64,000 nt of DNA from NCBI GenBank assembly GCA_019828595.1, contig JAHQRK010000015.1, forward strand, positions 1,984,001 through 2,048,000, in the 5' to 3' direction. Positions 36,701 through 46,454 of the stretch are shown here, in pieces (positions within the stretch are counted from its first letter, which is position 1; every line of letters starts with the position of its first letter). The DNA is from Aphanomyces cochlioides. Its lineage: Eukaryota; Oomycota; Saprolegniomycetes; Saprolegniales; Verrucalvaceae. The notes under the pieces were generated by a model. That model saw nothing but the letters and a program-made list of their open reading frames with translations. It was not told the DNA's origin and made no database searches. A program made the position numbers and the translations under genes.

Positions 36701-38439
36701 CTATCTACGATATTGCGAGCAACATTTTGGTGGCAAAATCAAAGTCGCCATGAAGTTTTTGAGTGGCCAGAGCGCTTGTGAGGCCGAGGTTGAAAATCGA
36801 AAGAGGATCAAGTGTCCAAACCACGTGCTTGATCTCTACCCATCTGTGGATGCGACGAAATTTCAGGAAGACCTGGCAATCCTCAAAAGCAAAGTGACTC
36901 AAATTGACTTGGCCGATGCAAGTCACTTTGTCGTCATGCCTGCTGCCGATCGTACATTAGAAGATATCCACAACAAGGAAAAACCGAATGAACTTCATAC
37001 CAGAGGATACCTCTTGGACGTTGCCACGGCTCTGAATGAAATGCATAAAAGAGGATATGTCCACGGCGATGTCAAGAAATTGAATGTGGTCCGCACTCCT
37101 GGCAATTCTCTCAAGATGATCGACTTGGATGCGACAACTAAAATTGATGAACCGATCGGTATAAAATTCAGCTCGGGGATTTTGCCTCCAGGTAAATTAT
37201 GCCATCAATATCTGGACGTGATAGTGTCACTTGGTAGAAATGTTTTATCATTTGAAAGGAGGAGAGGTTCAGCAGTACGAAAACTACTGGGAAAATGAAA
37301 AAGAAGACCGTCAGCTTTGGAAAAAGCTCAAGCCAAACAAAAACTTTGTGGTAAAGTCCTTCCGCCGAGACAAGATGAACGCTCTCCCGTACGAATTGGT
37401 CAACGCAACTCCAGCAGTGGATGCATGGTCGTTTGGTTGTATGGTATATGAAATGCTCAGTGGCAATAGCCTTGTCCAGACTGACGTAAACCAAGACATG
37501 GTTGGCCCTCCACCCTCATGGGACGGCAATGAGCTGGAAAACAAAGTCTCGACCATCCACGACGAAAGAGCAAAAAAATTGGTCTTGAAATTGCTTGTAA
37601 AAGATCCCTCCAAGCGAATTACTATGGAACAAGTGATCAAGGACGCTTACTTCAACGACGAAGCAGTTTATACGGAATTTGAAACGCAGTTTGCCAATGT
37701 CAGAGAAGGTCAAGATCGCTTGTATGATAAAGTGGCACGAGTTCAGGAGGAAGTTCAAACAACAGCTGAAGTTGGTGAAGCCACAAGACGCTCTCTCCGC
37801 GGGGCAACCACGGCTGCTACGAATGCTGTTGTCAATGTTATGTTTGATGTCACCAAGATCCCAACATCCTTCGTCTTGCTTGAAGATGCATTGAGGAGTG
37901 AGGTCGAATCCAATGGTGTGGAGACATACATCCCAACGTACGAAGACAATGAGATCAAACTTCCAACGCTCGGATCTCCTCGGTTTCTGTACTTTGTGGA
38001 TGAAATCACTGGCGAGATCATCGAAGATAGTGGAATGCGTGTTGCCAACGAATGGTTTGCTGGGTCGGTGGACTCGGGGCTTGAAAGCGCAAACCAACTC
38101 TTGTCATTCGTGACTTTCTTTACTGAAGCATTTCCCAGCGTGGATCTCCCTGAAGAAAAACAAAACACGTTGCCGAATTCCAACTTGGTGCTGCATGGCC
38201 ATGGCCCTGTCATGGCAACCCTGAAGCAGCTCTTGAAAGATAACAGAGACAACACGTTTGGCCAACTGGAGCTACAAAGAATTCGTGACAAGCTTGTCTG
38301 GACTACAACGAAGCCGTCCGAGACTGCAATTATTCCATCCAACGACGAACTCAAGCAGCTAGTTATTAAGAAACTACTCCTGCGCTGGGGCGTGTTTCTC
38401 CAGCCAGATGAGCATGGCACAGCTGCTCCAACTGCGTAA
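33712..38439 (+). CDS. Ankyrin-repeat protein kinase, 19 exons seen
   Basis: About 16 exons (33712-36060), each roughly one ankyrin repeat ending before a GT-AG intron of about 38-49 nt. Repeats read like DGQTPVMWACKCGHKEVFELFL. Exon 17 (starting near 36055, ending 36576) encodes a non-repeat region. Exons 18 (36627-37191) and 19 (from 37238) hold a protein kinase domain: VAMKFL (beta-3 Lys), YVHGDVKKLNVV (catalytic loop, HGD instead of HRD), MIDLDATTK (DLD instead of DFG), ILPPEMF (APE site), DAWSFGCMVYEML. The Asp and Lys needed for catalysis are present, so it may be active though atypical. The C-terminal 200 aa are helical and unidentified. ANK-kinase fusions are common in oomycetes. The first exon and start are missing from this model. 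Confidence 0.82.
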
Positions 38440-38598
38440 TTCCACCGTAAGTCCAAGACGAAGTCGATCGTCAGCCAAGACAACGAGGGTACAGTGCTAG
38501 CCATACTAAAGACAAAACATGAGTTGGCTTTAGAACAATTTCCTAACATCTCTAGTGGTTCCCCAAAGAAAAAGAAGAGACTCCGTCAGGCTTTCTGA
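38440..38598 (+). other. In-frame coding extension after the kinase stop codon
   Basis: After the TAA at 38437-38439 the frame stays open for 52 more codons to TGA at 38596-38598. The residues look like a real tail: KTKSIVSQDNEGTVLAILK, then SGSPKKKKRLRQAF. Either the TAA is a recent nonsense change, it is read through, or a nearby splice removes it (a GTAAGT lies at about 38448). Confidence 0.5.
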
Positions 38599-38975
38599 GA
38601 GGTAGACATTCCTTTGTTGGATGGGATTTCAAGCCATTTGTCCTGTCAACTGGATTTGTTGACTGGGTTGACCATGTGGTGCATGGTACGCCAGGAACGA
38701 ACGCATTTTCCAACATATTGTCGACGGTCGGCTGTCTTAGAATCGCCGCAGATCTCTCGAGACAAAGCGGATGATTCTGACGCCTTTCTCGACTTGGGCC
38801 CAGAGGAAGGCAGCGCCATTGATTTCGTCATCAACTTACCAAAACTTACCATGTACATCGCGACCACACAACAGTGAGCATACTTTGTTCCAGTATCAAG
38901 TCAAACGCAATGGGCGTCTCGCAATCCGTCGCATGATCTTATCAAGTTGGGTGCATTCACCAATTGACGACGTCC
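38599..38975. other. Intergenic region
   Basis: An open frame on the plus strand (38614-38877, ending YIATTQQ) is partly protein-like but has no recognisable domain. No other structure seen. Confidence 0.4.
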
Positions 38976-39242
38976 ATGCAAAGCTACACTTCTGCCGCGC
39001 ACGGTCTCGACGAAGACGCATCGCCATCTGAAATTGCCGCTGCGTTTGAAAACCTCAAGAAAGCGCGGATGGCCATCCAAGACAAACGTGACCAAGTGAC
39101 AAAAAGCCTCGATCTCAACGAGCCATCCTCTCAAGACCAGTCATCGCAGCAGTCCCAGCAGCCGTCCTCCTCCTCATCTCGTAGTGAATTTGCCCGCCTC
39201 TTTAGCGATAATGTCGTCCCGCCACCAGCCTCATCGTCTTAA
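38976..39242 (+). CDS. Small protein of the FARLF-tail family (member 3)
   Basis: 88 aa, intronless, from ATG 38976. It begins MQSYTSAAHGLDEDASPSEI, then the charged helix AAFENLKKARMAIQDKR, a Gln/Ser-rich linker and the tail RSEFARLFSDNVVPPP. First of three tandem copies in the same orientation (members 3, 4, 5 within 2.2 kb). The spacing of helix, linker and tail is the same as in members 1, 2 and 5. Function unknown. Confidence 0.72.
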   Translation: MQSYTSAAHGLDEDASPSEIAAAFENLKKARMAIQDKRDQVTKSLDLNEPSSQDQSSQQSQQPSSSSSRSEFARLFSDNVVPPPASSS

Positions 39243-39475
39243 ACGCCGCCGCAATTTCCATGAATAAAGTGAGTGTATCCCAATCAACCCGTCCCCATGC
39301 AAGTTCAACTTGAAGAAATCAAACGACGATGAGAAGACGATAGGCGTCTCGACGACCAACTTGTCAGACGTCTGCTGGCATCAACTCTCTTCTGGGTGCA
39401 TCGTTGGACTGGATCTTCCACGGCGGCAACTGCGCTTCAAGTGTTTCTTCCGTCGTCATTTTCAATCTTGCCTCC

Positions 39476-39697
39476 ATGTTGTACACATCGTACTATGCGT
39501 CTGGCATCCATGGCGTGAATGAAGACGCGACGCCGTCAGAAATCCTCGCGGCATTTAAATCGCTCAAGCGACGTCGATGGGCCATCGAAGACAAACGTGT
39601 GGAAATTGCTCACAGTCTCGATATGATTTCTGTCGATGCCAAACCAAGTGATCCTCCTCTTCGTCGAGTCAAACCACGATGCCACCGCGATATTTAA
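39476..39697 (+). pseudogene. FARLF-tail family member 4, tail lost
   Basis: Begins MLYTSYYASGIHGVNEDATPSEI with the helix KSLKRRRWAIEDKR, clearly homologous to members 3 and 5. The frame then reads through basic residues to a stop at 39697 with no FARLF tail, and no intact tail is found in the other frames downstream. Probably a frameshifted relic, or a shortened member. Confidence 0.6.
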
Positions 39698-39951
39698 GAA
39701 ATCAACCACACCATCATCTCTCCCCCTCGTTCGACTTGTTTCCTGCCAACTTGGCTCGCCACTTTCGTCACTCCAGGCTTGAACAGCCTTGGTGCGTGGA
39801 TGGCCATCGTCGTCGTTGGCATTTCTTCAACTTGAAGGAAGCTTTGGAGAAAAAGTTCCTCTTGCGTCTTGTTGACCAGATCCGACTGACGACGCAATGC
39901 CAAAAATCACAAAATTCAAAGTCGATTTATTAAATACAGGTTTCAACTTTG

Positions 39952-40053
39952 ATCAATTATTTTTTACCCTTATTAGGAGCTATATTTGGAGGTTTATTCG
40001 GAAAATGGATAGGTAATAAAGGCTCAGTAGCTATAATTAATAACCTACTATAA
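39952..40053 (+). pseudogene. Probable nuclear insertion of mitochondrial nad5 start (NUMT)
   Basis: A 33-codon frame, strongly A/T-rich, reads NYFLPLLGAIFGGLFGKWIG then NKGSVAIINN and stops. The pattern YxLPLLGxxxxGxFGxxxGxxGS is the N-terminus of NADH dehydrogenase subunit 5, and TTA/ATA codon use is mitochondrial in style. It is surrounded by nuclear-type sequence, so a short mitochondrial DNA insertion is the likely origin. Confidence 0.5.
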
Positions 40054-40918
40054 TTGATATTACTGTTCATTAAACAATCAGTGAATCTAGCTACGATCGA
40101 TTTCGCCATTAAGCAAAAGTTTACGTTTGTTCTTTCACTGGCGACAAGAGCAAACTTTTGTCTTGATCATTCTTGACTCAATCACGCTGCATATTTTGTG
40201 TGATCGAAACGGTATATATACACTTTGGAATATTTGTTTCACCAGCGTGGACATGAGCAGCATATCGATGGAATTTTAGTGTCCAGTGAGTTAAATTTCA
40301 AACGCGCACTAGCACTGCACAAATAAGCTACCGTACTGCGTGTGAGGTAGACTCGACGCAGTTTCGTTAACGAATTTCAATCGTGGCTAGAAAGATTCCG
40401 CATGACTTGGCATGACCTTAAATTCTGGCGAAAGAAGATGACTAGTGCACTACAGCAATCATATGCACTCTATCGCAAGCGATCTGCTCGTTTCAGAACG
40501 ATGATATTTCAATCTAGCGTGTATTAGAGCGGATAAATACTTTCACGAGGATACGGGATCCTTCGTTTTAATATACTTTCTAAATTTATTTCAGAGTTGA
40601 ATCGATATTTTGGAAATTTCGAGTCTTTTATATGTCCATCTCGGTGTTATCGATGACCCTGATAAGTCCAAGACACTGATTTCCAGTCTACCACAACCGG
40701 CAACTTGGCGGCCACCGCGTGCCATGCTTCCTGGCGCTCTCTGGCTTGGAAGGACGGCTCAACTTGACAGTTTTTCCTTGAGGGTAGAAATATCCAGCGT
40801 CAAATGTTCACCTTGACGTAGTGGTCGTGCTACGATTGTCATGGCAACCGTCCCGTTGACGAAAGTGGCTGGAGCGTTTCTATTTTCATTTCCAAATTTG
40901 CGCCGATTGAAGCGATCG
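40054..40918. other. Intergenic region
   Basis: No convincing gene. A frame at 40610-40816 has no recognisable features. Confidence 0.45.
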
Positions 40919-41161
40919 ATGGATTTGTGCTACACATCCGCCGCGCATGGCCTCCACACGGAAGCGCCGTCGAATGAAATTGTCGCCGCGATGGAACAAC
41001 TCAAGCGCCAACGATCCGCCGTCGAAGACAAACGGTTGCAATTGGCGCAGTCGTTGGAACGCGAGGAAAATCCACAGCCTGCAAGTCAACAAGCTGCGAA
41101 AGCACCGTCGGAATTTGCAAGACTCTTCAATGACAATGTCGTCCCTTCCCCCACAACATGA
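40919..41161 (+). CDS. Small protein of the FARLF-tail family (member 5)
   Basis: 80 aa, intronless, starting MDLCYTSAAHGLHTEAPSNE. The helix is AAMEQLKRQRSAVEDKRLQL, the linker is short with Gln and Pro, and the tail is SEFARLFNDNVVPSP. It shares YTSAAHGL with member 3. All changes relative to member 3 keep the frame and the two conserved blocks, suggesting selection. Confidence 0.72.
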   Translation: MDLCYTSAAHGLHTEAPSNEIVAAMEQLKRQRSAVEDKRLQLAQSLEREENPQPASQQAAKAPSEFARLFNDNVVPSPTT

Positions 41162-42581
41162 AGGGTTTCAAGAGGCATCAACTACTTTGTTATTTAAATG
41201 GAAAAAACATGAATACGACCGTCAATGTGCACAGAAATGCGACCCTGTCGCCCATGGAAGTTTCCATCGATTCCTCACATGGATAACCCACGCTGAAATT
41301 CTGGATTTTCAGACGCACACGCTTGTGAAATGAGTGCTTAAAAGGACGAGACGACGTCAAGATGACAGGCTTTGTCTTCTCGACGTGAGTCCATCGCAGG
41401 GTTGAACAATATCCGCTTTCGTCAGTCAAGTCACAACGAACTTGTGGATGAAAATCGAGGAAGTTAGGTGGATAGCGAGACAGATTTATGCGCTTTAATT
41501 TCCGCCATTTTTCACTCGTCATTTCGATTCCTACCCGTCAATCCAAGTCATCACGTCGTGGATTGCTGGTGCATCTGCGTCATGGACTTCAATGACAACT
41601 GCATAATCTTTTTACCTGTATTATTTTATTTCTTGCCGTCTATGAGAACAAATAATTAAACTTGTCCTGTTGCAATGTTCCACATTGCGTTAGGATCCGA
41701 GGGAAGTGTAATGTTTGTTTTTACAATTGTTTGTTCATTATATGAACAAACAATAATGGCTCGGGAATTGGCATACTAGTATTATGTCAATTCCCGAGAC
41801 ATTTTTGGGAACTGAAGTCAAATTTACGTCATGAATTTTAGTGTATTTTACTCCAAATCATCTCCTAGAAATCTCGCATCAACCGATAAATAGGAGGGAA
41901 AAAGATTGAATACATAGATGATTTCTCCCGGCGAACTGATTGTGATTGCTTATGCTATTAGTCTTTATCTACCACACCTCGCTGGAGTGCGAATATACTT
42001 GTGACTGCGCGATAATGGCTTTGTGGATGACAAATAACATTACTGAGACTTGTTAAGCTTTGTAAATAAGATGGCGAGTATTTTTCTTCCAAGCATTCCA
42101 TGCCACTACGAGAGTGCTTGCTCTTTTTGCGTCACTGGAAAGAACACTTTCTAGTAAATTGGTCAATTCCAACTTATCCTTCAGCTCGGAGTCTAATAAC
42201 GTTATATGCGTTGAATAAACACTTACCTTGACGCAATCCTCTCATTCTCCAAGGCGTGCTCTCCCCCTATCAGCCACAACACTGAGCTAGCGTCTTGCTT
42301 CAGTCCTGCAGGATAACTCCAAGATGAGGTTTTATTGCAAGGGTCTAATTTTAGTCTATGGTTTATAAAATCACTCTGATATTTAATACTCTATTAAATC
42401 TGACAGTATAATTTCCTTGGGTTTTGATTGGCCGACACGATCATTGGTTGTGCGATTCAGTTGGATTATACAATTTATTTTATTCTCTTGGCTTTTGTAT
42501 ATAAATTTAAATTTGGTTTTAAAATTTTCATTCGCTGCGTCCGTGGCGTCCATTTACTTTTCTTTTGCAGGGAACTTGACC
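41162..42581. other. Intergenic region upstream of eL19
   Basis: No gene seen. It contains two adjacent hairpins (listed separately). Near the eL19 start are two reversed CCAAT boxes (about 42426 and 42445) and a pyrimidine tract ending TTTTGCAG at 42570, which looks like the acceptor of a 5'-UTR intron. Confidence 0.5.
41726..41798. repeat. Two adjacent perfect hairpins
   Basis: 41726-41754 has 13-bp arms (ATTGTTTGTTCAT) around 3 nt. 41760-41798 has 11-bp arms (CTCGGGAATTG) around 17 nt. Both are perfect and lie in a gene-free region. Could be remnants of a small DNA transposon (MITE) or structured RNA. Confidence 0.6.
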
Positions 42582-43183
42582 ATGGTCTCTCTTAAGCTTC
42601 AAAAGCGGTGCGTGCCGACGCGTAGGTCCTGGCTGTTGTTTATCGGTGTTTATGTAGCTTGGCTGCGTCCGTGTTGAAGTGCGGTAAGCGCAAAATCTGG
42701 TTGGACCCTAACGAATCGACCGAAATTGCCTTGGCCAACTCTCGCCAAAACATCCGCAAGTTGGTCAAGGATGGTTTCGTCATCCGCAAGCCTCAAGTGA
42801 TCCACTCGCGTGCTCGCTTCACCAAGCGTAACGCCGCCAAGCGAAAGGGTCGCCACACTGGTATTGGTAAGCGCCGCGGTACGGCCAACGCCCGTTTGCC
42901 TTTCAAGGTCATCTGGATGCGCCGCATGCGTGTCTTGCGTCGTCTCCTCCGCAAGTACCGTGAATCCAAGAAGATCGACAAGCACATGTACCACGATTTG
43001 TATATGCGTGCCAAGGGTAACCAATTCAAGAACAAGCGTGTCTTGATGGAAATCATCCACAAGATCAAGGCTGAATACTTGCGTGAAAAGTCGCTCAAGG
43101 ATCAATCTGCTGCCCGCCAAGAAAAGGCTCGCGTCGCTCGTGACCGCAAGTCTGGCAAGGAAGTCGTTGCTGACAAGCAATAA
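42582..43183 (+). CDS. RPL19: 60S ribosomal protein eL19
   Basis: Cytosolic large-subunit protein. Exon 1 (42582-42607, MVSLKLQKR) and exon 2 (42658-43183) are joined over a 50-nt intron in phase 2 to give 183 aa. Family signatures are complete: [70 protein letters not shown] and the basic C-terminal helix. C-rich third codon positions fit strong expression. The position of the intron right after LQKR is the common eL19 site. Confidence 0.97.
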
Positions 43184-44017
43184 ATGATTGGACCACCCAC
43201 GGAAACCCCTGCTAAGAAGTGTTAATGGACATGGCTTCGTCTCTGTCTAACATGCATGATGGTCGCGTTTTCCCTTTCCATTTCTACCTCGCTTTAGTGA
43301 CCCACAACAATCTTTCCACCATAATGTTGTTGCAAGTATCCTTTCGAGCGGTCCTTATTGCCAGGGAGCTATGGATTATTGCACCATTGACCATTGTATT
43401 TCTTTCGAGGAAAGCGTGCCCCTCGAAGAGTCTACAAGAATGAAGCAATTTCCTCGGCCATGCTACGCCTTTGACCAGTCTAACCCACCTTGAATGGAGA
43501 AGGCACTCCCCTTGTAACTTCAGACGATGCCCTCGATCATTGCAATCCAATACACATGACCATTGCAATACCCTTAAATATTGCAATACCTTGTCTAATT
43601 GCAATACCCCGATATATTGCAATGCTTGATCGGGAAGCAGCTCCCATCATCTAGGAGGAAGCAAGATGGGTAATACACATTCCCTTCTAATGAGAGATCT
43701 TCTAATTTAGGTGGAATGCCCTCAGTTTTCAAGAGCCAAATCCAAGCGAACAGCCCGAGCGATGAGTACAGTGCAGTGCTAAAAAATATTGATTTGTCAA
43801 TTATTTTCAATATATTGCAATATATTGAAAGTCATAACAATGGATGCAAAAATTGACAACCTGTTAGCTCTGAGCTAACATGGGATTCCTGACCTTCGAC
43901 AACAGAGTTCTTATTTTGAATATATTCACGTTGGGAAGACATTGCCAGAGTTGTATCAGAGGACGTTTGTCGATAATTTTCACGAATGTATTTGAAATTG
44001 CAAAAATATCAATATAT
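43184..44017. other. Intergenic region between eL19 and the GST
   Basis: No gene; the minus-strand frame at 43284-43622 is produced by the ATTGCAAT repeats it overlaps. Holds the 18-bp-period array (listed) and a further palindrome CAATATATTGCAATATATTG at about 43809-43828. Confidence 0.5.
43539..43623. repeat. ATTGCAAT array with 18-bp period
   Basis: The 8-bp palindrome ATTGCAAT begins at 43539, 43562, 43580, 43598 and 43616, spaced 23, 18, 18 and 18 bp. Units read like ATTGCAATACC plus seven variable bases. Small degenerate tandem array. Confidence 0.75.
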
Positions 44018-44656
44018 TTATTGGTTGCATTTCGTTAAATAGGAGGCTAACTCGGGGGCGGCGGCGATCGAGAAGACGATCGCACGGAGCTTGGGATATC
44101 TATCAAAGGAGATTTTCAGCTTATCGTAGAAGCGGAGGAGGACGTTGACGACCAAGTCAAAGAGGTAGAGGTCGATCCACGTCCGCTCTCCAAAGAACGA
44201 AGCTTCAGAGCTCGTTGAAGCAGAGTTTGCAGCTGCTTCCATGCTTTTCAAGTTTGCATGAACCATGCGGCGAATGCTAATGATCTTCTTCCTGCTCACA
44301 GCCGTGGGGCTCTTGTCAAACATGTAAATCACGCAAAAGAGGGCAACCATCATGTCGTTGATCTTCTCTGCCACCGAGTCCACTTGACAAGCCAAGGCGA
44401 AATCATCGCTAGGGTAGAGCTTGGCGAGTGTTGCTGCATAACGCGCAATGGCTAGTGTTTGGCCAAACGTTTGTCCGTCCACTTCAAGTGTCGGTAGAGA
44501 TCCAAACGGCAAATCGAGATGCGATTTCACGTACGGGAAGAGTTTGTGGGGAATGCGGCGATCCGTAAACGGAATCCCGGCATAATGCAGCAGCAGGCGG
44601 ACGATCTCCGCGCGTCCAGGGATGTCAAAGTAGCGCAGGATAATTGACAGCGTCAT
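44018..44656 (-). CDS. Glutathione S-transferase (sigma-like)
   Basis: Conjugates glutathione to electrophiles, cytosolic. Intronless, 212 aa, the usual length. The N-terminal thioredoxin-like domain has ILRYFDIPGRAEIVRLLL with the catalytic Tyr of the Y-F-x-x-x-G-R-A-E motif of sigma/alpha-type GSTs. LPFGSLPTLEVDG provides the cis-Pro and TFGQTLAIARYAA the glutathione-binding Gln/Thr. The C-terminal helical domain is present (FFGERTWIDLYLFD). Substrate unknown. It shares a 380-bp divergent promoter with the SET gene, containing a long hairpin. Confidence 0.92.
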   Translation of the reverse strand: MTLSIILRYFDIPGRAEIVRLLLHYAGIPFTDRRIPHKLFPYVKSHLDLPFGSLPTLEVDGQTFGQTLAIARYAATLAKLYPSDDFALACQVDSVAEKINDMMVALFCVIYMFDKSPTAVSRKKIISIRRMVHANLKSMEAAANSASTSSEASFFGERTWIDLYLFDLVVNVLLRFYDKLKISFDRYPKLRAIVFSIAAAPELASYLTKCNQ

Positions 44657-44779
44657 GCGACGTCAATCGAGTTGTTACGCCGGAAGACCCCCATCCACGC
44701 TTGAATTCGAGTGAATTCATAAGCAAAAAATAGAAGTATTCGAATAATTATTTTTAATTCCGGTATTTTTAGAGTAAAT

Positions 44780-44849
44780 TACATAAATAAAGTTAAATTC
44801 TGAATATATAAATATATATAACAATTCAGAATTTAACTTTATTTATGTA
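44780..44849. repeat. Perfect 25-bp inverted repeat between divergent genes
   Basis: Arms 44780-44804 and 44825-44849 are exact reverse complements, with a 20-nt A/T-rich loop. It lies between the starts of the GST (44656, minus) and the SET gene (45033, plus). The rest of 44657-45032 is A/T-rich with no gene. Confidence 0.75.
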
Positions 44850-45032
44850 TTGGAAATTAAATATACGAATTAAAATAGAAAAATCACGAAGAATTAATTG
44901 TTTTGTGCAGCAAAGATTTCGCTGTGCACAAAAAGAAAATATTTCAGACATCAATTTGGATAAAAAGAACATTTAAGAATTCTTATTTGATTAAAAGAAA
45001 ATTTCTTAATCAAGAGGTGATGGAAGGACACC

Positions 45033-45767
45033 ATGTCAAGGAAGCGAAAACGTGAACGTCAACAAGACCCGCTGCTCAAGATTGACGCATGGCGATCGAT
45101 TGTGGGTTTCCTCCCTCGCCATGCCTTGCTCAATGTTTCTCAGTGCTCAAAGGCTCTCGATTTTACCGTCAGGGATCATCACAGAAGCGTACAAGCTGAC
45201 TTATCGAGTGGTATCGAAGATCTTCCGGTTCCAGTCGAGAATTCCATCGACGACGAGCGATATCCAAGTGGGTTTGTGTATGGACGTACCACGCGTGGAA
45301 CCACTCATCTCCCAGAGCCCTTATCTCGACAAGTATCTGTTGCTGTGTTTAAAGATCGTGTGAAAGGATGGAGTCTTCAAGCTCTGGAGCCGATTCCTCC
45401 CGGCACATTCATTGGAGAGTATGTCGGTCGTCTTGTTCGGACTCAAGACATGGATCGATCATCGACATACATTGTCAGCATCCGTGAAGAAGCCTCTGAC
45501 GTCGTCTGGCGAACCAATGTCGATGCCAGATTCGTGGGTAACTTCACTCGCTTTATCAACCACTCCTGCGATCCAAATGCGCGATGGGAGACGTACCGCT
45601 CGAGAGATTCCTTCTGTCCTCGCATCCACGTACTCTCTCTTCGTCATACCCAAGCTGGAGAAGAAATCACGGTCGATTATGGCCTGGCGCATGGCTTGGG
45701 AGCGTCCAAGTGTGGCTGCCAGAGTCCCAACTGCCGTGGCTTCCTCCCGTTTGATTCAAAATTATAA
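45033..45767 (+). CDS. SET-domain lysine methyltransferase with F-box-like N-terminus
   Basis: Intronless, 244 aa. Residues 1-10 are basic (MSRKRKRERQ, likely nuclear signal). Residues 15-45 resemble an F-box (DAWRSIVGFLPRHALLNVSQCSKAL). The SET domain (about 100-230) shows KGWSLQALEPIPPGTFIGEY, the SAM-binding NFTRFINHSCDPNA, and GEEITVDYG with the catalytic Tyr. The post-SET cysteines are CGCQSPNCRG, so the full zinc site is present. No pre-SET Cys cluster is seen. Histone methylation is likely; the target site is unknown. It may link to an SCF ubiquitin ligase if the F-box is real. Confidence 0.88.
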   Translation: MSRKRKRERQQDPLLKIDAWRSIVGFLPRHALLNVSQCSKALDFTVRDHHRSVQADLSSGIEDLPVPVENSIDDERYPSGFVYGRTTRGTTHLPEPLSRQVSVAVFKDRVKGWSLQALEPIPPGTFIGEYVGRLVRTQDMDRSSTYIVSIREEASDVVWRTNVDARFVGNFTRFINHSCDPNARWETYRSRDSFCPRIHVLSLRHTQAGEEITVDYGLAHGLGASKCGCQSPNCRGFLPFDSKL

Positions 45768-45769
45768 TC

Positions 45770-46390
45770 TCACACTTTTCAAATGTCTCCGGGTGATTTA
45801 CAAATCGTTGAATGCCATTTCTTGTTTGATGATGTGATCAAACATGTGGATCTTTGTAAACTTCGCTAATTTCACACATTTGAAATGTCCTGTGTATCAT
45901 TTCACAACTCTGAAATGTCTTCGTGGAGCTTGTGAAGACAGTAGTAGGGGCAACGTCGACGAGGATAGATTTCCGACTTAATGAATCATAAATATCACAC
46001 GTTTGAAATGTCCAAAATGATTGCACAAGGTCGAAATGTCTGCTTCGTGGACCTCTGTGGACATTTCGATCCTGTGAAATAGTTCCAAAGGGCAATCGAC
46101 AAGGCCAACTTTGGAAGCGCCGTGCCAATGTGCATTTCACAAGATCGAAATGTCCATGGAGGTTGTTTCGTCTAGAATTTCACACTTTTGACATGCCCGG
46201 ATGTCCTTCTCGTTGATATTTCTCTCTAGACATGACCATCGACTAATCTACCCTTGACACTTAGTTCACGCTTGTGAAATGTCTCCATGTTAATTGAACA
46301 AGTTTGAATTGTCCATCGCAATATTTCAATATTCAGACCATAAAGCGCTGCATAGCCATCGAGAAATTCTCACACATTTGAAATTTCGCA
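45770..46390. repeat. Array of TTCACAC-TGAAATGTCC motifs, locus 1
   Basis: About eleven copies of a degenerate 20-bp motif, consensus TTCACAnnnTTGAAATGTCC, begin near 45770, 45871, 45901, 45993, 46023, 46059 (reversed), 46134, 46178, 46265, 46294 and 46369. Spacing is irregular (about 27-100 bp). It fills the gap between the SET gene and HARS, which converge here. The same motif recurs at 60290-60421. Apparent minus-strand reading frames here are a by-product of the repeats. Confidence 0.7.
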
Positions 46391-46454
46391 GCTTCCGACT
46401 GTTCATCGATGTTTTATCATCCGTCTATTGTCAACAATGTACATCATCTTCGTG

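Noticed and set aside
37755..38549. 264-codon minus-strand open frame
   Set aside because: Antisense to the C-terminal part of the ankyrin kinase; Ser-rich composition is a shadow of the real frame.
43284..43622. 112-codon minus-strand frame
   Set aside because: Its start is made of the ATTGCAAT repeats and the rest has no recognisable features.
45838..46140. 100-codon minus-strand fr with repeated TFQ-C motifs
   Set aside because: The peptide repeats come from the TGAAATGTCC array itself; no start context or domain.
45770..46390. CRISPR-like array
   Set aside because: Eukaryotic context, degenerate repeats, irregular spacing and one inverted copy; no cas genes.
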